DNA of 64,000 bases from Sphingomonas mucosissima (GCF_002197665.1 NZ_NBBJ01000001.1:1426001-1490000); one strand, 5' to 3'. Shown: positions 21,292 through 32,475, counted from the first letter of the stretch. The notes: generated by a model not told the origin, from the sequence alone. A program made the numbers and translations.

Positions 21292-23150
21292 CCGACCTCC
21301 ACGCCGCAGCCGCCGCCGTTGGCCTGAGGCGCGATTGGACGGACGCCGCCGGGCGTGCCCAGCAGGTCGAGGACTCGGTTCTTGCCGCCCTGCTCGCCTG
21401 TCTCGACACCACGCCGCCGGAGGTTCCGTTCCTGTCGATCACGTGCGGGGAACCCATCCACGTGCCGGGCGGGCTCACCGGCACGGCCGGGCTGACGTTG
21501 GAAGATGGCACGGCGCGGACGTTGGCGCTCGGCAGTGACGCGATCGACGTGGTCGGCTATCATCAACTGTCGGTCGGCCGGCGCCGTTACACGATCGCGG
21601 TGGCGCCCGCGCGTTGCCCGCAGCCGCCCGAGCGCGGCTGGGGTGTTGCGGTGCAGATCCCCTCCCTGCGTGACGGCCGCGCATCGGCTTATGGTGATTA
21701 CGGCACGTTGGCGGACGCCGCCGACGCATTCGGGCGCGCCGGCGCAACGGCGCTGGCGATCAGCCCGACCCACGCGCTCTTTCCAGCAGACCCGAGCCGG
21801 TTCAGCCCGTACGCCCCGTCGTCGCGCCTGTACCACAATGTGATGCTCGCCGACCCATCGCTGATCGGCGCGCCGTTCCCGGCGGAGGCTTCTCCCGACC
21901 TCATCGACTGGCCCAGTGCGGGCGCGGCGCGGCTCGCCCACCTGCGCCAAGTGTATGTGGCCAACAAGGTTCGCGTCGAGGCCGAGGTCGACGCATATGA
22001 GGCCGAAAACGGGCCGGATCTCACCGCGCACGCCCGCTTCGATGCCCTGCATGCCCGCCTCGGCGGCGCCGGCTGGCCCGATTGGCCGGCGGAGTATCAA
22101 GATCCTAATGGCCCTGCCGTTGAGAAGTTCGCCGCGGACCATGCCGATGACGTTTCCTTCTTCATATTCCTTCAATGGTTGGCCGGCCAAGGACTTGCAA
22201 GCGCTCAAGGAAGTGCTCGCAGTCACATGGCGATTGGATTGATCGCTGACCTCGCCGTCGGCACCGATCGGGCGGGCAGCCACGGCTGGAGCCGGCGCGA
22301 AGACCTGCTCACCGGGGTCAGCATCGGCGCGCCCCCCGATCCGCTTGGCCCCGATGGGCAGAATTGGGGCATCTCCGCGCTCGATCCCTATGCGCTCCAA
22401 CGCAGCGGTTTTTCCCCGTTTATCAATACGGTCCGGACTGCCGTTCGGCATGCCGGTGGCCTCCGCATCGATCACGCGATTGGCCTCGATCGTCTCTGGA
22501 TCGTGCCCGATGGCGCCACCGCCGCGGACGGCGCCTATCTCGACATGCCCGGCGAAACCCTGAAGAATATCGTTGCAATCGAGGCACATCGCGCGAATGC
22601 CATCGTCATCGCCGAGGATCTCGGCACGGTGCCACCGGGTCTGCGCGCGGATCTCTCCCGCCGCGGCATGTTCGGCATGCGCGTGCTACCGTTCGAGCGC
22701 GACAGCGATGGCCAGTTCATCCCGCCAGAACAATGGGATACGGACGCTATCGCGATGACGGGAACGCACGACACCCCCACTTTCGTGGGCTGGTGGCAGG
22801 GCCGCGACCTCGACTGGCGCGCCAGGATCAGTGGCAAGCCAGCACCCGATGCGATGCAGGGCCGGGCGGAGGAACGCGCCTCCCTGTGGCAGGCGCTCGG
22901 CGGCGATGGCGCCCCGCCCGCGGAGCCACCGCTCGACAACGTGCTGGAAGCTGTCGCGGCTGCCCCCTCACCCCTGATGATCCTGCCGCTAGAGGACCTG
23001 CTCGGCCTGGACGAACAACCCAACCTACCCGGCACCGTTGACGAGCATCCGAACTGGCGCCGCCGCATGCCTGGCGAGACGGGAGTGCTTCTGGATCAAG
23101 CACATACGGAACATCGGTTAGGCCTGTTGGCAAGGACAAAGACCGTATGA
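21288..23150 (+). CDS. malQ: 4-alpha-glucanotransferase (amylomaltase)
   Basis: This GH77 enzyme of 620 residues transfers maltosyl units between alpha-1,4-glucans, extending short maltooligosaccharides into TreY substrates. Motifs: GLRIDHAIGLDRLWIVPDGA (nucleophile Asp), IVIAEDLGTVPPGLR (acid/base Glu) and MTGTHDTPTFVGWW (third Asp). The family-typical N-terminal half includes SPTHALFPADPSRFSPYAPS. I chose GTG 21288, which overlaps the treZ stop as GTGA; a GTG at 21279 would add three residues. The stop overlaps treY. Confidence 0.95.
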   Translation: MTDLHAAAAAVGLRRDWTDAAGRAQQVEDSVLAALLACLDTTPPEVPFLSITCGEPIHVPGGLTGTAGLTLEDGTARTLALGSDAIDVVGYHQLSVGRRRYTIAVAPARCPQPPERGWGVAVQIPSLRDGRASAYGDYGTLADAADAFGRAGATALAISPTHALFPADPSRFSPYAPSSRLYHNVMLADPSLIGAPFPAEASPDLIDWPSAGAARLAHLRQVYVANKVRVEAEVDAYEAENGPDLTAHARFDALHARLGGAGWPDWPAEYQDPNGPAVEKFAADHADDVSFFIFLQWLAGQGLASAQGSARSHMAIGLIADLAVGTDRAGSHGWSRREDLLTGVSIGAPPDPLGPDGQNWGISALDPYALQRSGFSPFINTVRTAVRHAGGLRIDHAIGLDRLWIVPDGATAADGAYLDMPGETLKNIVAIEAHRANAIVIAEDLGTVPPGLRADLSRRGMFGMRVLPFERDSDGQFIPPEQWDTDAIAMTGTHDTPTFVGWWQGRDLDWRARISGKPAPDAMQGRAEERASLWQALGGDGAPPAEPPLDNVLEAVAAAPSPLMILPLEDLLGLDEQPNLPGTVDEHPNWRRRMPGETGVLLDQAHTEHRLGLLARTKTV

Positions 23151-25486
23151 TTCCCCGCGCCACGTACCGCCTGCAGTTCCACAAAGGCTTCACCTTCGCG
23201 GACGCGGAGGCGATCGTCCCCTATCTCGACCAGCTCGGGATCAGCCACATCTACGCGTCCCCGATCACCACCGCCGCGCCCGGCTCCACCCACGGCTACG
23301 ACGTGATCGATCCCACCCGGATCAACCCCGAACTTGGCGGTGAGGAAGCGTTCCGGAGCCTGGTGAAAGCGCTGCGCAGCCGCGACATGGGCATGATCAT
23401 CGATATCGTGCCCAATCACATGGGCGTCGCCGGTGCCACCAATCCCTGGTGGAACGACGTCCTTCGCCACGGACGCAACAGTGATTACGCCGCCGTCTTC
23501 GACATCGACTGGTCACGCCAGATTGTCTTGCCTGTGCTCGGCAGCTCACTGACCCAGGCAATTGCGGACGGCGCGATAGGACTTCATCGCGAAAAGGAAC
23601 GGTGGTGGATAACTGCCTACAACGAAACGCGGTTCCCAATCCGGGATGACGATCAGGACGCACCCGATCAGCTCCCCCTCGAGACCCTCCTAGCGCGGCA
23701 GCACTATCGCCTGGCTTATTGGCGCACTGCGAACGACGAGCTCAACTGGCGTCGCTTCTTTGCGATTAATGAACTCGCCGGCGTTCGGATCGAAGACCCG
23801 GAAGTATTTGAACGCACGCACGCCCTGTACCTCCGCCTCTACGCCGAAGGATTGATCGACGGCGTGCGCGTCGATCACGTCGACGGACTAACCGACCCTC
23901 TCGGCTATTGTCGCACCTTGAGAGAGCGGCTCGACGGCTCGCCCCGCCCAGCAGATGCGCCGTCCGGTCCTGCTTGGATCGTTATCGAAAAGATCCTCGG
24001 TCCCGACGAGACACTTTCTCAAGAATGGCAGGTAGATGGCACCAGCGGCTATGACTTCATGGAAGAAGTCACGGCCGTGTTGCACGATTCAACCGGCGCC
24101 GAGTCGCTCAGTGCGTTGTGGCACGAGATCAGCGGGCGATCCCCCGATCTGCAGTCCGAGGAGTTGCTTGCCCGCCAGCAGCTTCTTGCGTGGCAGTTCA
24201 CCGGTCAACTGGAGGGCTGCGTCGACGCATTCGCGGCCATCGCGCCTGAAGGGATGACGCGGTCCATGCTCCGCCGCGCGGTGGAGCGATTGCTGTGGGT
24301 GTTTCCGGTGTACCGCACCTACGGCCCCAACGCGCCCGCCAGTGACGAGCCCGTGCGCGAAGTGGTGCGTGCGCGCGTGCAACCCCACGTGCCGCCCGGC
24401 GAAGCCGCCGTAGTGGACCAGATCCTTGAGTGGCTCGCCGGCGGTGGTCCTGGCCAAGCAGCGCAAAAAGCCGAGGCTGTGCGCCGTTTCCAGCAATTGT
24501 CCGCTCCGATCGCAGCAAAGGCGCTCGAGGACACCGCGTTCTATCGTTACGGCCGCCTTCTGTCGCGCAATGACGTCGGCTTTGACGCCGGGGTGATGGC
24601 GCTTTCTCCAGCCGCCTTCCATCAGCGGATGCAGGCGCGGGCGAAGCACTGGCCGCAAGCGATGCTCACCACCGCCACGCACGATCACAAGCGTGGTGAA
24701 GACACGCGCGCTCGCCTCGCGGTGCTGAGCGAAACGCCGGCGCGCTGGCGTGAGGCGGTTGCTGAATGGGAGCGGATCGCCGCGCCTTACTCCAACGGGG
24801 TGGACCGCGGCGATCGCTACATGCTGTTCCAATCGCTGCTGGGCGCCTGGCCTGCCGCTTCCGAGGAGGACTTCGCGGACCGCATCGCTGCATGGCAGAG
24901 CAAGGCGCTACGGGAGGCGAAGCTGCGCTCCTCCTGGGAGGCTCCTGATGAGGTCTACGAAAGACGCTGCAACGATCTCGCTAGAGCGTTGATCGATAAT
25001 GGCCGGTTCGTGGGCGCAATGAATGCGTTCCTGGCGGAAATCGGCCATGCGGCAAACCGCAACAGCCTGATCCAGGTGGCGCTCCGTTGCACCCTGCCTG
25101 GCGTGCCCGACCTTTATCAGGGAAACGAGCTAGCGGACTTGAGTTTGGTGGATCCGGACAACCGGCGCCCGGTCGATTATGCCGCCCGTTCCGCTGCGCT
25201 CAGCGCCCCGCCGCCCAAGCTGCGACTGCTTTACGATCTGCTTCAGGCGCGCCGATCTCATACCGCCCTCTTCGCCAGCGGCAGCTACGAGCCGGCGATC
25301 ATCGAGGGCGATGGGTCCGACCGCCTGCTCGCCTTTGAACGACGGCACGGCGAGCGCATTCTGCGCTGCGCAGTGACGCTCCACGGCGCGGCGCAGCCCG
25401 GTACGGCGGTCCTGTTCCCCTCAGGCGTGCGCTACTCGGCAGAATCGCTCCTTGAGCAATCGCCCGTCTGGTACGAGATCACCTGA
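23147..25486 (+). CDS. treY: Malto-oligosyltrehalose synthase
   Basis: This GH13 enzyme of 779 residues isomerises the reducing-end alpha-1,4 bond of maltooligosaccharides to the alpha,alpha-1,1 bond of trehalose. Diagnostic segments: ATYRLQFHKGFTFADAEAIV, GYDVIDPTRINPELGG, DIVPNHMG, DGVRVDHVDGLTDP (nucleophile), IEKILGPDE (acid) and TATHDHKRGEDTRAR. Near the end, GVPDLYQGNE and DPDNRRPVDY are also typical. The ATG overlaps the malQ stop (ATGA). It completes the TreYZ route from glycogen, giving a compatible solute for osmotic or desiccation stress. Confidence 0.96.
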   Translation: MIPRATYRLQFHKGFTFADAEAIVPYLDQLGISHIYASPITTAAPGSTHGYDVIDPTRINPELGGEEAFRSLVKALRSRDMGMIIDIVPNHMGVAGATNPWWNDVLRHGRNSDYAAVFDIDWSRQIVLPVLGSSLTQAIADGAIGLHREKERWWITAYNETRFPIRDDDQDAPDQLPLETLLARQHYRLAYWRTANDELNWRRFFAINELAGVRIEDPEVFERTHALYLRLYAEGLIDGVRVDHVDGLTDPLGYCRTLRERLDGSPRPADAPSGPAWIVIEKILGPDETLSQEWQVDGTSGYDFMEEVTAVLHDSTGAESLSALWHEISGRSPDLQSEELLARQQLLAWQFTGQLEGCVDAFAAIAPEGMTRSMLRRAVERLLWVFPVYRTYGPNAPASDEPVREVVRARVQPHVPPGEAAVVDQILEWLAGGGPGQAAQKAEAVRRFQQLSAPIAAKALEDTAFYRYGRLLSRNDVGFDAGVMALSPAAFHQRMQARAKHWPQAMLTTATHDHKRGEDTRARLAVLSETPARWREAVAEWERIAAPYSNGVDRGDRYMLFQSLLGAWPAASEEDFADRIAAWQSKALREAKLRSSWEAPDEVYERRCNDLARALIDNGRFVGAMNAFLAEIGHAANRNSLIQVALRCTLPGVPDLYQGNELADLSLVDPDNRRPVDYAARSAALSAPPPKLRLLYDLLQARRSHTALFASGSYEPAIIEGDGSDRLLAFERRHGERILRCAVTLHGAAQPGTAVLFPSGVRYSAESLLEQSPVWYEIT

Positions 25487-25501
25487 AGAGGCGGCGCAAC
25501 A

Positions 25502-26161
25502 TCACGCCTCTTCATCAACGCCGTAGAACAGCTTGCCAATCTCGATCTCGGGCCGCCCCTGCGACACGCGATGCGCATTGGTATCGCGCAGCGAATAGAC
25601 GCAGCCGCAATATTCCTGCTGGTAGAACTGCTCCCGCTTGGAAATCTCGATCATCCGCGCCGCACCGCCGCCCTTGCGCCAGTTGAACGTCCAATAGCTG
25701 AGATCCGGATAATGCGCGGCAGCGCGCTCGCCGCAGTCGTTGATCTGCGCCATGTTCTTCCAGCGCGAGATGCCGAGCGACGAGGTGATGACGGGAAAGC
25801 CGTTCTCATGCGCATACAGCGCCGTCCGCTCGAAACGCATGTCAAAGCACATGGTACAGCGCACGCCCCGTTCCGGCGCCTGCTCCATCCCCTTGGCCCG
25901 CTTGAACCAATTCACCGTGTCGTAATCGGCATCGACGAACGGGATGTCGTGTTTCTCCGCGAAGCGGATATTCTCCTCCTTGCGGAGGATATACTCCTCC
26001 TTGGGATGGATGTTCGGGTTGTAGAAGAAGATCGTGTAATCGATCCCGCTCGCCGTCATCGCTTCCATCACCTCGCCTGAGCAGGGCGCGCAGCAGCTGT
26101 GCAGCAGCACTTTCTTGTGGCCGTCGGGCGGGGTGAGGAGCGGGCGTTCGATGTCGGTCAT
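25502..26161 (-). CDS. queH: Epoxyqueuosine reductase QueH
   Basis: This is the non-orthologous replacement of QueG, catalysing the last step of queuosine synthesis on tRNA (epoxyqueuosine to queuosine). The 219-residue protein has the family cysteines: HSCCAPC (23, 24, 27), [10 protein letters not shown] and QEYCGCVYS, which bind an Fe-S cluster and metal. It also has the conserved [13 protein letters not shown] and DYD segments. The start ATG at 26161 gives the usual length. The gene converges on treY with a 15-nt gap and is divergent from acnD, with 234 bp between the start codons. Confidence 0.93.
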   Translation of the reverse strand: MTDIERPLLTPPDGHKKVLLHSCCAPCSGEVMEAMTASGIDYTIFFYNPNIHPKEEYILRKEENIRFAEKHDIPFVDADYDTVNWFKRAKGMEQAPERGVRCTMCFDMRFERTALYAHENGFPVITSSLGISRWKNMAQINDCGERAAAHYPDLSYWTFNWRKGGGAARMIEISKREQFYQQEYCGCVYSLRDTNAHRVSQGRPEIEIGKLFYGVDEEA

Positions 26162-26212
26162 GATGCGACGACATAAGGGAAGTCCGCGGCAAGGGCAAAA
26201 CAAGCCACCGCC

Positions 26213-26258
26213 TTCGCAAAGTTCGCAGGCCAGTTCGCGCGCATTCGCCGATCTTCGC
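26213..26258. promoter_or_regulatory. Five TTCGC repeats at near-helical spacing in the queH-acnD divergent region
   Basis: TTCGC occurs at 26213, 26222, 26234, 26244 and 26254 (spacings 9, 12, 10 and 10 nt). The first two sit in a TTCGCAAAGTTCGCA context. The cluster is 52-97 nt upstream of the queH start and about 140 nt upstream of acnD. Repeats on one DNA face suggest cooperative binding by a regulator, possibly the ScfR-type protein encoded at the end of the prp operon (RamB family sites are TTTGCAAA-like). No consensus for this regulator can be tested here, and TTCGC is a common pentamer in GC-rich DNA. Confidence 0.35.
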
Positions 26259-26395
26259 CCTTTAGCAGGGCCATACGGGTTGCGCCGTTGCGGATAATGC
26301 ACAAATGGTGGGAACGTGATCGTACGAAGCGACGCGCACGCCCGGGTGAGAGTCTCGTTCCTGTGCGCCGAGCAACGCCAGGTAGAGATTCGCCC

Positions 26396-29020
26396 ATGAA
26401 CAAAGCTTTCCGCAAACAGCTCCCCGGCACGAGTGTCGATTATTTCGACACGCGCGAAGCGGTCGAGGCGATCCGCCCTGGTGCCTATGATGGCCTCCCC
26501 TATGTCTCGCGCGTGCTTGCCGAGCAGCTCGTCCGTCGCTGCGACCCTGCGCTGCTCACCGATGCGCTGACCCAGCTGGTCGAGCGCAAGCGCGATCTCG
26601 ACTTCCCCTGGTATCCTGCGCGCGTTGTGTGCCACGACATCCTGGGACAGACGGCGCTGGTCGATCTCGCGGGTCTGCGCGACGCGATCGCCGATCAGGG
26701 CGGTGACCCGGCCAAGGTCAACCCGGTGGTGCCCACGCAGTTGATTGTCGATCACAGTCTGGCCGTTGAGCATGGCGGCTTTGACCCGCAGGCTTTCGAT
26801 AAGAACCGGGCGATCGAGGATCGCCGCAACGAAGACCGCTTCCACTTCATCGAATGGACCAAGGAAGCGTTTCAGAACGTCGACGTGATCCCGGCCGGCA
26901 ACGGCATCATGCACCAGATCAATCTTGAGAAGATGTCGCCGGTCATCCAGCTGCGCGACGGGGTCGCCTTCCCCGACACCTGCGTCGGCACGGACAGCCA
27001 CACCCCGCACGTTGACGCACTCGGCGTGATCGCCGTCGGTGTCGGCGGGCTGGAGGCCGAAACGGTGATGCTCGGTCGCGCCTCGATGATGCGCTTGCCC
27101 GACATTGTCGGCGTGCAGCTGACCGGCAAGCGCCAGCCCGGCATCACCGCCACCGACATCGTCCTCGCCATCACCGAATTCCTCCGCAAGGAGCGTGTCG
27201 TCGGTGCGTGGCTCGAATTCTTCGGCGAAGGCGCTGAAAGCCTGACGATCGGCGACCGCGCGACCATTTCCAATATGTGCCCGGAATATGGCGCCACCGC
27301 GTCGATGTTCTACATTGACCAGCAGACGATCGACTACCTCCTGCTCACCGGCCGCGAGACGGAGCAGGTCAAGCTCGTCGAAACGTACGCCAAGCACACC
27401 GGCCTGTGGGGCGATGCGTTGAAGACGGCGCAGTATGAACGCGTCCTCGAATTCGACCTGTCGAGCGTCGTGCGTAACCTCGCCGGCCCGTCCAACCCAC
27501 ATCGCCGCCTGCCCACCTCGTCGCTCGTGGAAAGCGGCGTCGCGGTCGGGCTCGAAGCGGCGCAGGCCGAGGAGCGCGAGGGGCTGCTGCCCGACGGTGC
27601 CGTCATCATTGCGGCGATTACGAGCTGCACCAACACGTCGAACCCGCGCAACGTCGTTGCCGCCGGCCTGCTCGCGAAGAAGGCGAACGATCTCGGGCTC
27701 ATCCGCAAGCCGTGGGTGAAGACCAGCTTCGCGCCCGGCTCGATCGTCGCGCGGCTTTATCTGGAGGAATCCGGCCTGCTGCCCGAGCTGGAAAAGCTCG
27801 GCTTCGGCATCGTCGGCTTTGCCTGCACGACGTGCAACGGCATGTCCGGTGCGCTTGATCCCAAGATCCAGCAGGAGATCATCGGTCGCGATCTCTATGC
27901 CACCGCCGTTCTGTCGGGGAACCGCAACTTCGACGGGCGCATCCATCCTTATGCCAAGCAGGCGTTCCTCGCCTCGCCGCCGCTGGTGGTGGCCTATGCG
28001 ATCGCGGGCACGATCCGCTTCGATATCGAGCAGGACGTGCTGGGCGTTGTAGATGGCGCGGAGATCCGCCTGAAGGATCTGTGGCCCACCGACGAAGAAA
28101 TCGACGCAATCGTCTCCGCGCACGTGAAGCCCGAGCAGTTCCGCAAGGTTTATGAGCCAATGTTCGGCGCGCGTTCGCGGTCAGCGGAGAAGATCAGCCC
28201 GCTCTACGATTGGCGCCCGATGTCGACCTACATCCGCCGCCCACCTTATTGGGATACGGAGGGCGTTGGCGCGCTGGCGGCACACCCGCGCACGCTGAAG
28301 GGCATGCGCCCGCTGGCGATCCTGCCGGATAACATCACGACCGACCACCTCTCGCCGTCGAACGCGATCCTGCCGACCTCGGCGGCGGGCGAGTATCTGG
28401 CAAAGATGGGCGTGCCCGAGGAAGACTTTAACTCCTACGCCACGCACCGCGGCGATCACTTGACCGCCATGCGCGCCACTTTTGCCAACCCGCAGCTCGT
28501 TAACGAAATGGCGGTGGTCGACGGCCAGGTAAGGCGCGGCAGCCTTGCCCGGGTCGAGCCAGACGGCATTGTCATGCGCATGTGGGAAGCGATGGAGACC
28601 TACGCGCAGCGCAAGCAGCCGCTGATCATCATCGCCGGTGCGGATTACGGCCAGGGCTCCTCGCGTGACTGGGCCGCCAAGGGCGTCCGCCTTGCGGGCG
28701 TCGAGGCGATCGTCGCTGAGGGCTTCGAGCGCATTCACCGTACCAACCTCATCGGCATGGGCGTGCTGCCGTGCGAGTTCAAGCCGGGCACCACACGCCT
28801 GACGCTCGGCCTGGATGGAACCGAGACCTATGATGTGATCGGCGAACGTCGTCCGCGTGCCGACCTCACGTTGGTCATCCACCGCCGGTCCGGCGAGACG
28901 GTGCAAGTGCCCGTGACCTGCCGCATCGATACGGCCGAGGAAGGCTCGATCTACGAGGCTGGTGGCGTGCTTCAACGGTTCGCGCAGGATTTCCTCGCCT
29001 CCGAAGCGGAAGCCGCATGA
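26396..29020 (+). CDS. acnD: Fe/S-dependent 2-methylcitrate dehydratase AcnD
   Basis: This aconitase-fold enzyme of 874 residues dehydrates 2-methylcitrate to an isomer of 2-methylaconitate in propionyl-CoA oxidation. Cluster ligands lie in [12 protein letters not shown] and [12 protein letters not shown]. Substrate motifs [27 protein letters not shown] and [16 protein letters not shown] are present. Start ATG 26396 was chosen for homology; the frame extends 36 codons upstream without support. Ending in ATGA with prpF, it belongs to the AcnD/PrpF branch rather than being housekeeping AcnA or AcnB. Confidence 0.93.
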   Translation: MNKAFRKQLPGTSVDYFDTREAVEAIRPGAYDGLPYVSRVLAEQLVRRCDPALLTDALTQLVERKRDLDFPWYPARVVCHDILGQTALVDLAGLRDAIADQGGDPAKVNPVVPTQLIVDHSLAVEHGGFDPQAFDKNRAIEDRRNEDRFHFIEWTKEAFQNVDVIPAGNGIMHQINLEKMSPVIQLRDGVAFPDTCVGTDSHTPHVDALGVIAVGVGGLEAETVMLGRASMMRLPDIVGVQLTGKRQPGITATDIVLAITEFLRKERVVGAWLEFFGEGAESLTIGDRATISNMCPEYGATASMFYIDQQTIDYLLLTGRETEQVKLVETYAKHTGLWGDALKTAQYERVLEFDLSSVVRNLAGPSNPHRRLPTSSLVESGVAVGLEAAQAEEREGLLPDGAVIIAAITSCTNTSNPRNVVAAGLLAKKANDLGLIRKPWVKTSFAPGSIVARLYLEESGLLPELEKLGFGIVGFACTTCNGMSGALDPKIQQEIIGRDLYATAVLSGNRNFDGRIHPYAKQAFLASPPLVVAYAIAGTIRFDIEQDVLGVVDGAEIRLKDLWPTDEEIDAIVSAHVKPEQFRKVYEPMFGARSRSAEKISPLYDWRPMSTYIRRPPYWDTEGVGALAAHPRTLKGMRPLAILPDNITTDHLSPSNAILPTSAAGEYLAKMGVPEEDFNSYATHRGDHLTAMRATFANPQLVNEMAVVDGQVRRGSLARVEPDGIVMRMWEAMETYAQRKQPLIIIAGADYGQGSSRDWAAKGVRLAGVEAIVAEGFERIHRTNLIGMGVLPCEFKPGTTRLTLGLDGTETYDVIGERRPRADLTLVIHRRSGETVQVPVTCRIDTAEEGSIYEAGGVLQRFAQDFLASEAEAA

Positions 29021-30210
29021 TGGCCGGCCAAGTCCGCATTCCCGCCACCTATATGCGCGGTGGCACCAGCAAGGGCGTGTTCTTCCGATTGGAGGATTTG
29101 CCCGAGGCCGCCCGCACGCCGGGGCCGGCGCGTGACAAGCTGTTCCAGCGCGTCATCGGCAGCCCCGATCCTTATGCCGCGCAGATCGACGGCATGGGCG
29201 GAGCGACGTCCAGCACCAGCAAATGCGTGATCATCTCACCGAGCAGCCAGCCCGATCACGACGTCGACTATCTCTACGGCCAAGTGTCGATCGACACCGA
29301 TTTCGTGGACTGGTCGGGTAATTGCGGCAATCTTTCCACCGGCGCGGGCGCCTTTGCGATCCACGCGGGCTATGTTGATGCGAACCGCGCAGAGGACGGC
29401 ATGTGCACCGTTCGCATCTGGCAGGCGAACATCGGCAAGACGATCATCGCTCACGTCCCCGTCGCAAGCGGGGAAGTGCAGGAAACCGGCGACTTCGAGC
29501 TCGACGGCGTCACCTTCCCGGCGGCCGAGATCGTGCTGGAGTTCATCGACCCCGCCGATGATGGCGAGGAGGGCGGCTCGATGTTCCCCACCGGCAATCT
29601 CGTCGACGAACTCGACGTACCGGAGGAGATCGTTCCCGGCGGCAAGCTCAAGGCGACGATGATCACCGCCGGCATCCCGACGATCTTCGTCAACGCCGCC
29701 GACATTGGCTTCACCGGCACCGAGCTTCGCGAGACGATCAACACCAATCCCGACACACTCCGCCGGTTCGAGGCGCTACGCACGATCGGGGCGATGAAGA
29801 TGGGCCTGATCAAGACGCCAGACGAGGCCGCCAAGCGCCAGCACACGCCCAAGATCGCCTTTGTTGCGCCACCCACGGATTACCCGTCATCCAGTGGCAA
29901 GATCGTGAAGGCCGGCGATATCGACCTGCTCGTCCGCGCGCTGTCGATGGGCAAGCTCCATCACGCGATGATGGGCACCGCCTCGGTCGCCATCGCCACC
30001 GCCGCAGCGGTGCCGGGCACGCTCGTCAACGAGGCAGCCGGCGGTGGCGAGCGTCAGGCCGTCCGCTTTGGGCACCCCTCGGGTACGTTGCGCGTCGGTG
30101 CGGAAGCAAAGCAGGTCGACGGCCAGTGGACCGTTACCAAGGCGATCATGAGCCGAAGCGCGCGCATCCTGATGGAGGGCCACGTCCGCGTGCCGGAGGG
30201 CAGCTTCTAA
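29017..30210 (+). CDS. prpF: 2-methylaconitate cis-trans isomerase PrpF
   Basis: This diaminopimelate-epimerase-fold enzyme of 397 residues isomerises the AcnD product so that aconitase can hydrate it to 2-methylisocitrate. Motifs: [33 protein letters not shown] (with the conserved active-site Cys), [12 protein letters not shown] and the C-terminal IRFGHPSG-like [16 protein letters not shown]. The ATG at 29017 overlaps the acnD stop; a second ATG follows immediately at 29020. Pairing with acnD confirms the cofactor-independent PrpD bypass. Confidence 0.95.
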   Translation: MMAGQVRIPATYMRGGTSKGVFFRLEDLPEAARTPGPARDKLFQRVIGSPDPYAAQIDGMGGATSSTSKCVIISPSSQPDHDVDYLYGQVSIDTDFVDWSGNCGNLSTGAGAFAIHAGYVDANRAEDGMCTVRIWQANIGKTIIAHVPVASGEVQETGDFELDGVTFPAAEIVLEFIDPADDGEEGGSMFPTGNLVDELDVPEEIVPGGKLKATMITAGIPTIFVNAADIGFTGTELRETINTNPDTLRRFEALRTIGAMKMGLIKTPDEAAKRQHTPKIAFVAPPTDYPSSSGKIVKAGDIDLLVRALSMGKLHHAMMGTASVAIATAAAVPGTLVNEAAGGGERQAVRFGHPSGTLRVGAEAKQVDGQWTVTKAIMSRSARILMEGHVRVPEGSF

Positions 30211-30286
30211 CCAGCTGCCGCGGCAGCAGCGCCGTGACGCGCCCTCCCAAGGGCGAATGGAAAAGCAGAAAGAGGATCGAAAGAGC

Positions 30287-31444
30287 ATGACCGATACCGA
30301 CGCCGCTCCCACCTTGAAGCCGAAGAAGTCCGTCGCCCTCTCGGGTGTCACTGCCGGCAATACCGCGCTTTGCACCGTCGGCCGCACCGGCAACGATCTG
30401 CACTATCGCGGTTATGACATCCTCGATTTCGCGGAAGCCGCGGAGTTCGAGGAGATCGCTCACCTACTCGTGCATGGCTGGCTGCCGAACGCTGCCGAGC
30501 TGAAGGCGTACAAGACCAAGCTGAAGGCGCTGCGCGGCCTGCCGCTCGCCGTCAAGGAGGCGCTCGCCGCCCTCCCCGCGGCCGCTCACCCGATGGACGT
30601 CATGCGCACCGGCGTCTCGGCGCTCGGCTGCGCGCTGCCGGAGAAGGAGGATCACAACACGCCTGGCGCGCGCGACATTGCCGACCGGCTGATGGCCAGC
30701 CTCGGCTCGATGCTGCTTTATTGGTATCATCTGTCGAACAACGGCGTCGAAATCGACGTGGAGACCGACGATGACTCGATCGGCGGCCACTTCCTTCACC
30801 TGCTCCACGGCGAAGAGCCAAGCGAGAGCTGGGTGCAGGCGATGCACACCTCGCTGATCCTCTACGCCGAACATGAGTTCAACGCCTCCACCTTCACCAG
30901 CCGCGTCATCGCCGGCACTGGGTCGGATATGCATTCGTGCATCACCGGCGCGATCGGCGCGCTGCGCGGCCCCAAGCACGGCGGCGCCAACGAAGTCGCG
31001 TTCGAAATCCAGAAGCGGTACCAGAACCCGGACGACGCCGAAGCCGACATCCGCAAGCGCATGGAAGCCAAGGAAGTCATCATCGGCTTCGGCCACCCGG
31101 TCTATACCATCAGCGATCCACGCAACGTCGTCATCAAGCGCGTCGCCAAGAAGCTGTCGGACGAGGCTGGCTCGACCAAGATGTACGACATCGCCGATCG
31201 GCTTGAATCGGTGATGATGGAAGTGAAGAAGATGTTCCCGAACCTCGATTGGTTCTCGGCCGTTTCCTATCACATGATGGGCATCCCCACCGCGATGTTC
31301 ACGCCGCTCTTCGTGATCGCCCGCACCTCGGGCTGGGCCGCGCACGTCATCGAACAGCGCGAAGACAACAAGATCATCCGCCCCTCCGCCAACTACACCG
31401 GCCCCGACGACCTCCAGTGGGTGCCGCTGGCCGAACGGAAGTAA
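30287..31444 (+). CDS. prpC: 2-methylcitrate synthase
   Basis: This citrate-synthase-family enzyme of 385 residues condenses propionyl-CoA with oxaloacetate. Start ATG 30287 has AGAGGA at 30270-30275; an in-frame ATG at 30257 would add ten charged residues. Visible features: [20 protein letters not shown] and the HYRGYDI motif typical of PrpC. The active-site regions are [32 protein letters not shown] and the C-terminal [20 protein letters not shown]. The context between prpF and prpB favours methylcitrate over citrate synthase. Confidence 0.94.
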   Translation: MTDTDAAPTLKPKKSVALSGVTAGNTALCTVGRTGNDLHYRGYDILDFAEAAEFEEIAHLLVHGWLPNAAELKAYKTKLKALRGLPLAVKEALAALPAAAHPMDVMRTGVSALGCALPEKEDHNTPGARDIADRLMASLGSMLLYWYHLSNNGVEIDVETDDDSIGGHFLHLLHGEEPSESWVQAMHTSLILYAEHEFNASTFTSRVIAGTGSDMHSCITGAIGALRGPKHGGANEVAFEIQKRYQNPDDAEADIRKRMEAKEVIIGFGHPVYTISDPRNVVIKRVAKKLSDEAGSTKMYDIADRLESVMMEVKKMFPNLDWFSAVSYHMMGIPTAMFTPLFVIARTSGWAAHVIEQREDNKIIRPSANYTGPDDLQWVPLAERK

Positions 31445-31554
31445 GCGCTAGGGCCACATCGAGGATCGGAGACGCGGCTATCGTCAGGTTGGCCGCGCCA
31501 AGCTGCCAATGCTAATGCCGCCTAAGCGCGACGTCGAATAAACAAGGACCACCA

Positions 31555-32475
31555 ATGCCCTACCTCCTCGCCTCCGACCTCCCCACCGAATCCGCCGGCA
31601 AGCGCTTCCGCGCCGCCCTTGAGCGCCCCGGCATCTTCCAGCTGCCCGGCGCGCACAACGGCCAGGCCGCGATCCAGGCGCGCAACGCCGGCTTCGATGG
31701 CCTGTACCTCTCGGGCGCGGCGATGACCGCTTCGATGGGTCTGCCCGATCTCGGCATCATCACGGTCGATGAAGTCGCCTTCTTCATCCGCCAGATCGTC
31801 CGCTCATCGGGCCTCCCGCTGCTCGTCGATGGCGACACCGGCTACGGCGAGGCATTGAACGTGATGCACATGGTCCGCACCTTTGAGGATGCGGGCGCTG
31901 GCGCCGTTCACCTCGAGGACCAGATCCTGCCCAAGAAGTGCGGCCATTTGAATGGCAAGAACCTCGTCTCGGCGCTGGACATGGCGACCAAAGTTGCCGC
32001 TGCGAAGAAAGCCGCGCGTGACATCGTCATTGTCGCCCGCACCGATGCCGCCGGCGTGGAAGGCTTCGACGCCGCGGTCGATCGCGCCAAAATGTATGTC
32101 GACGCCGGCGCCGACGCGATCTTCCCCGAGGCGCTAAACACACGCGCAATGTTCGAGAAGTTCGCGAATGCGATGCCGAACGTGCCGCTGCTCGCCAACA
32201 TGACCGAGTTCGGCAAGACGCCCTTCTACACCGCGACCGAGTTCGAGGAGATGGGCTACAAGATGGTGATCTGGCCGGTTTCCAGCTTGCGCGTCGCCAA
32301 CAAGGCGCAGGCGGAGCTCTACGCCTCAATCAAGGAAAACGGCGGCACTCATAAGTACGTCGACCGCATGCAGACGCGTCAGGAGCTTTACGACACGATC
32401 GGCCTGCACGACTTCGAGGAACTCGACGCCAGCATCATCAAGACAGTCGTTCCGGTGATGCCGCAGGAGGGTTAA
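31555..32475 (+). CDS. prpB: 2-methylisocitrate lyase
   Basis: This isocitrate-lyase-superfamily enzyme of 306 residues cleaves 2-methylisocitrate to pyruvate and succinate. The catalytic loop KKCGH (Cys129) replaces the commoner KRCGH. Mg-binding Asp93 and Asp95 lie in LVDGDTGYGEALNV, and IVARTDAAGVEGFDAAVDRA follows. The 110-nt spacer from prpC holds no obvious signal. It completes the cycle of acnD, prpF, prpC and prpB. Confidence 0.95.
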   Translation: MPYLLASDLPTESAGKRFRAALERPGIFQLPGAHNGQAAIQARNAGFDGLYLSGAAMTASMGLPDLGIITVDEVAFFIRQIVRSSGLPLLVDGDTGYGEALNVMHMVRTFEDAGAGAVHLEDQILPKKCGHLNGKNLVSALDMATKVAAAKKAARDIVIVARTDAAGVEGFDAAVDRAKMYVDAGADAIFPEALNTRAMFEKFANAMPNVPLLANMTEFGKTPFYTATEFEEMGYKMVIWPVSSLRVANKAQAELYASIKENGGTHKYVDRMQTRQELYDTIGLHDFEELDASIIKTVVPVMPQEG

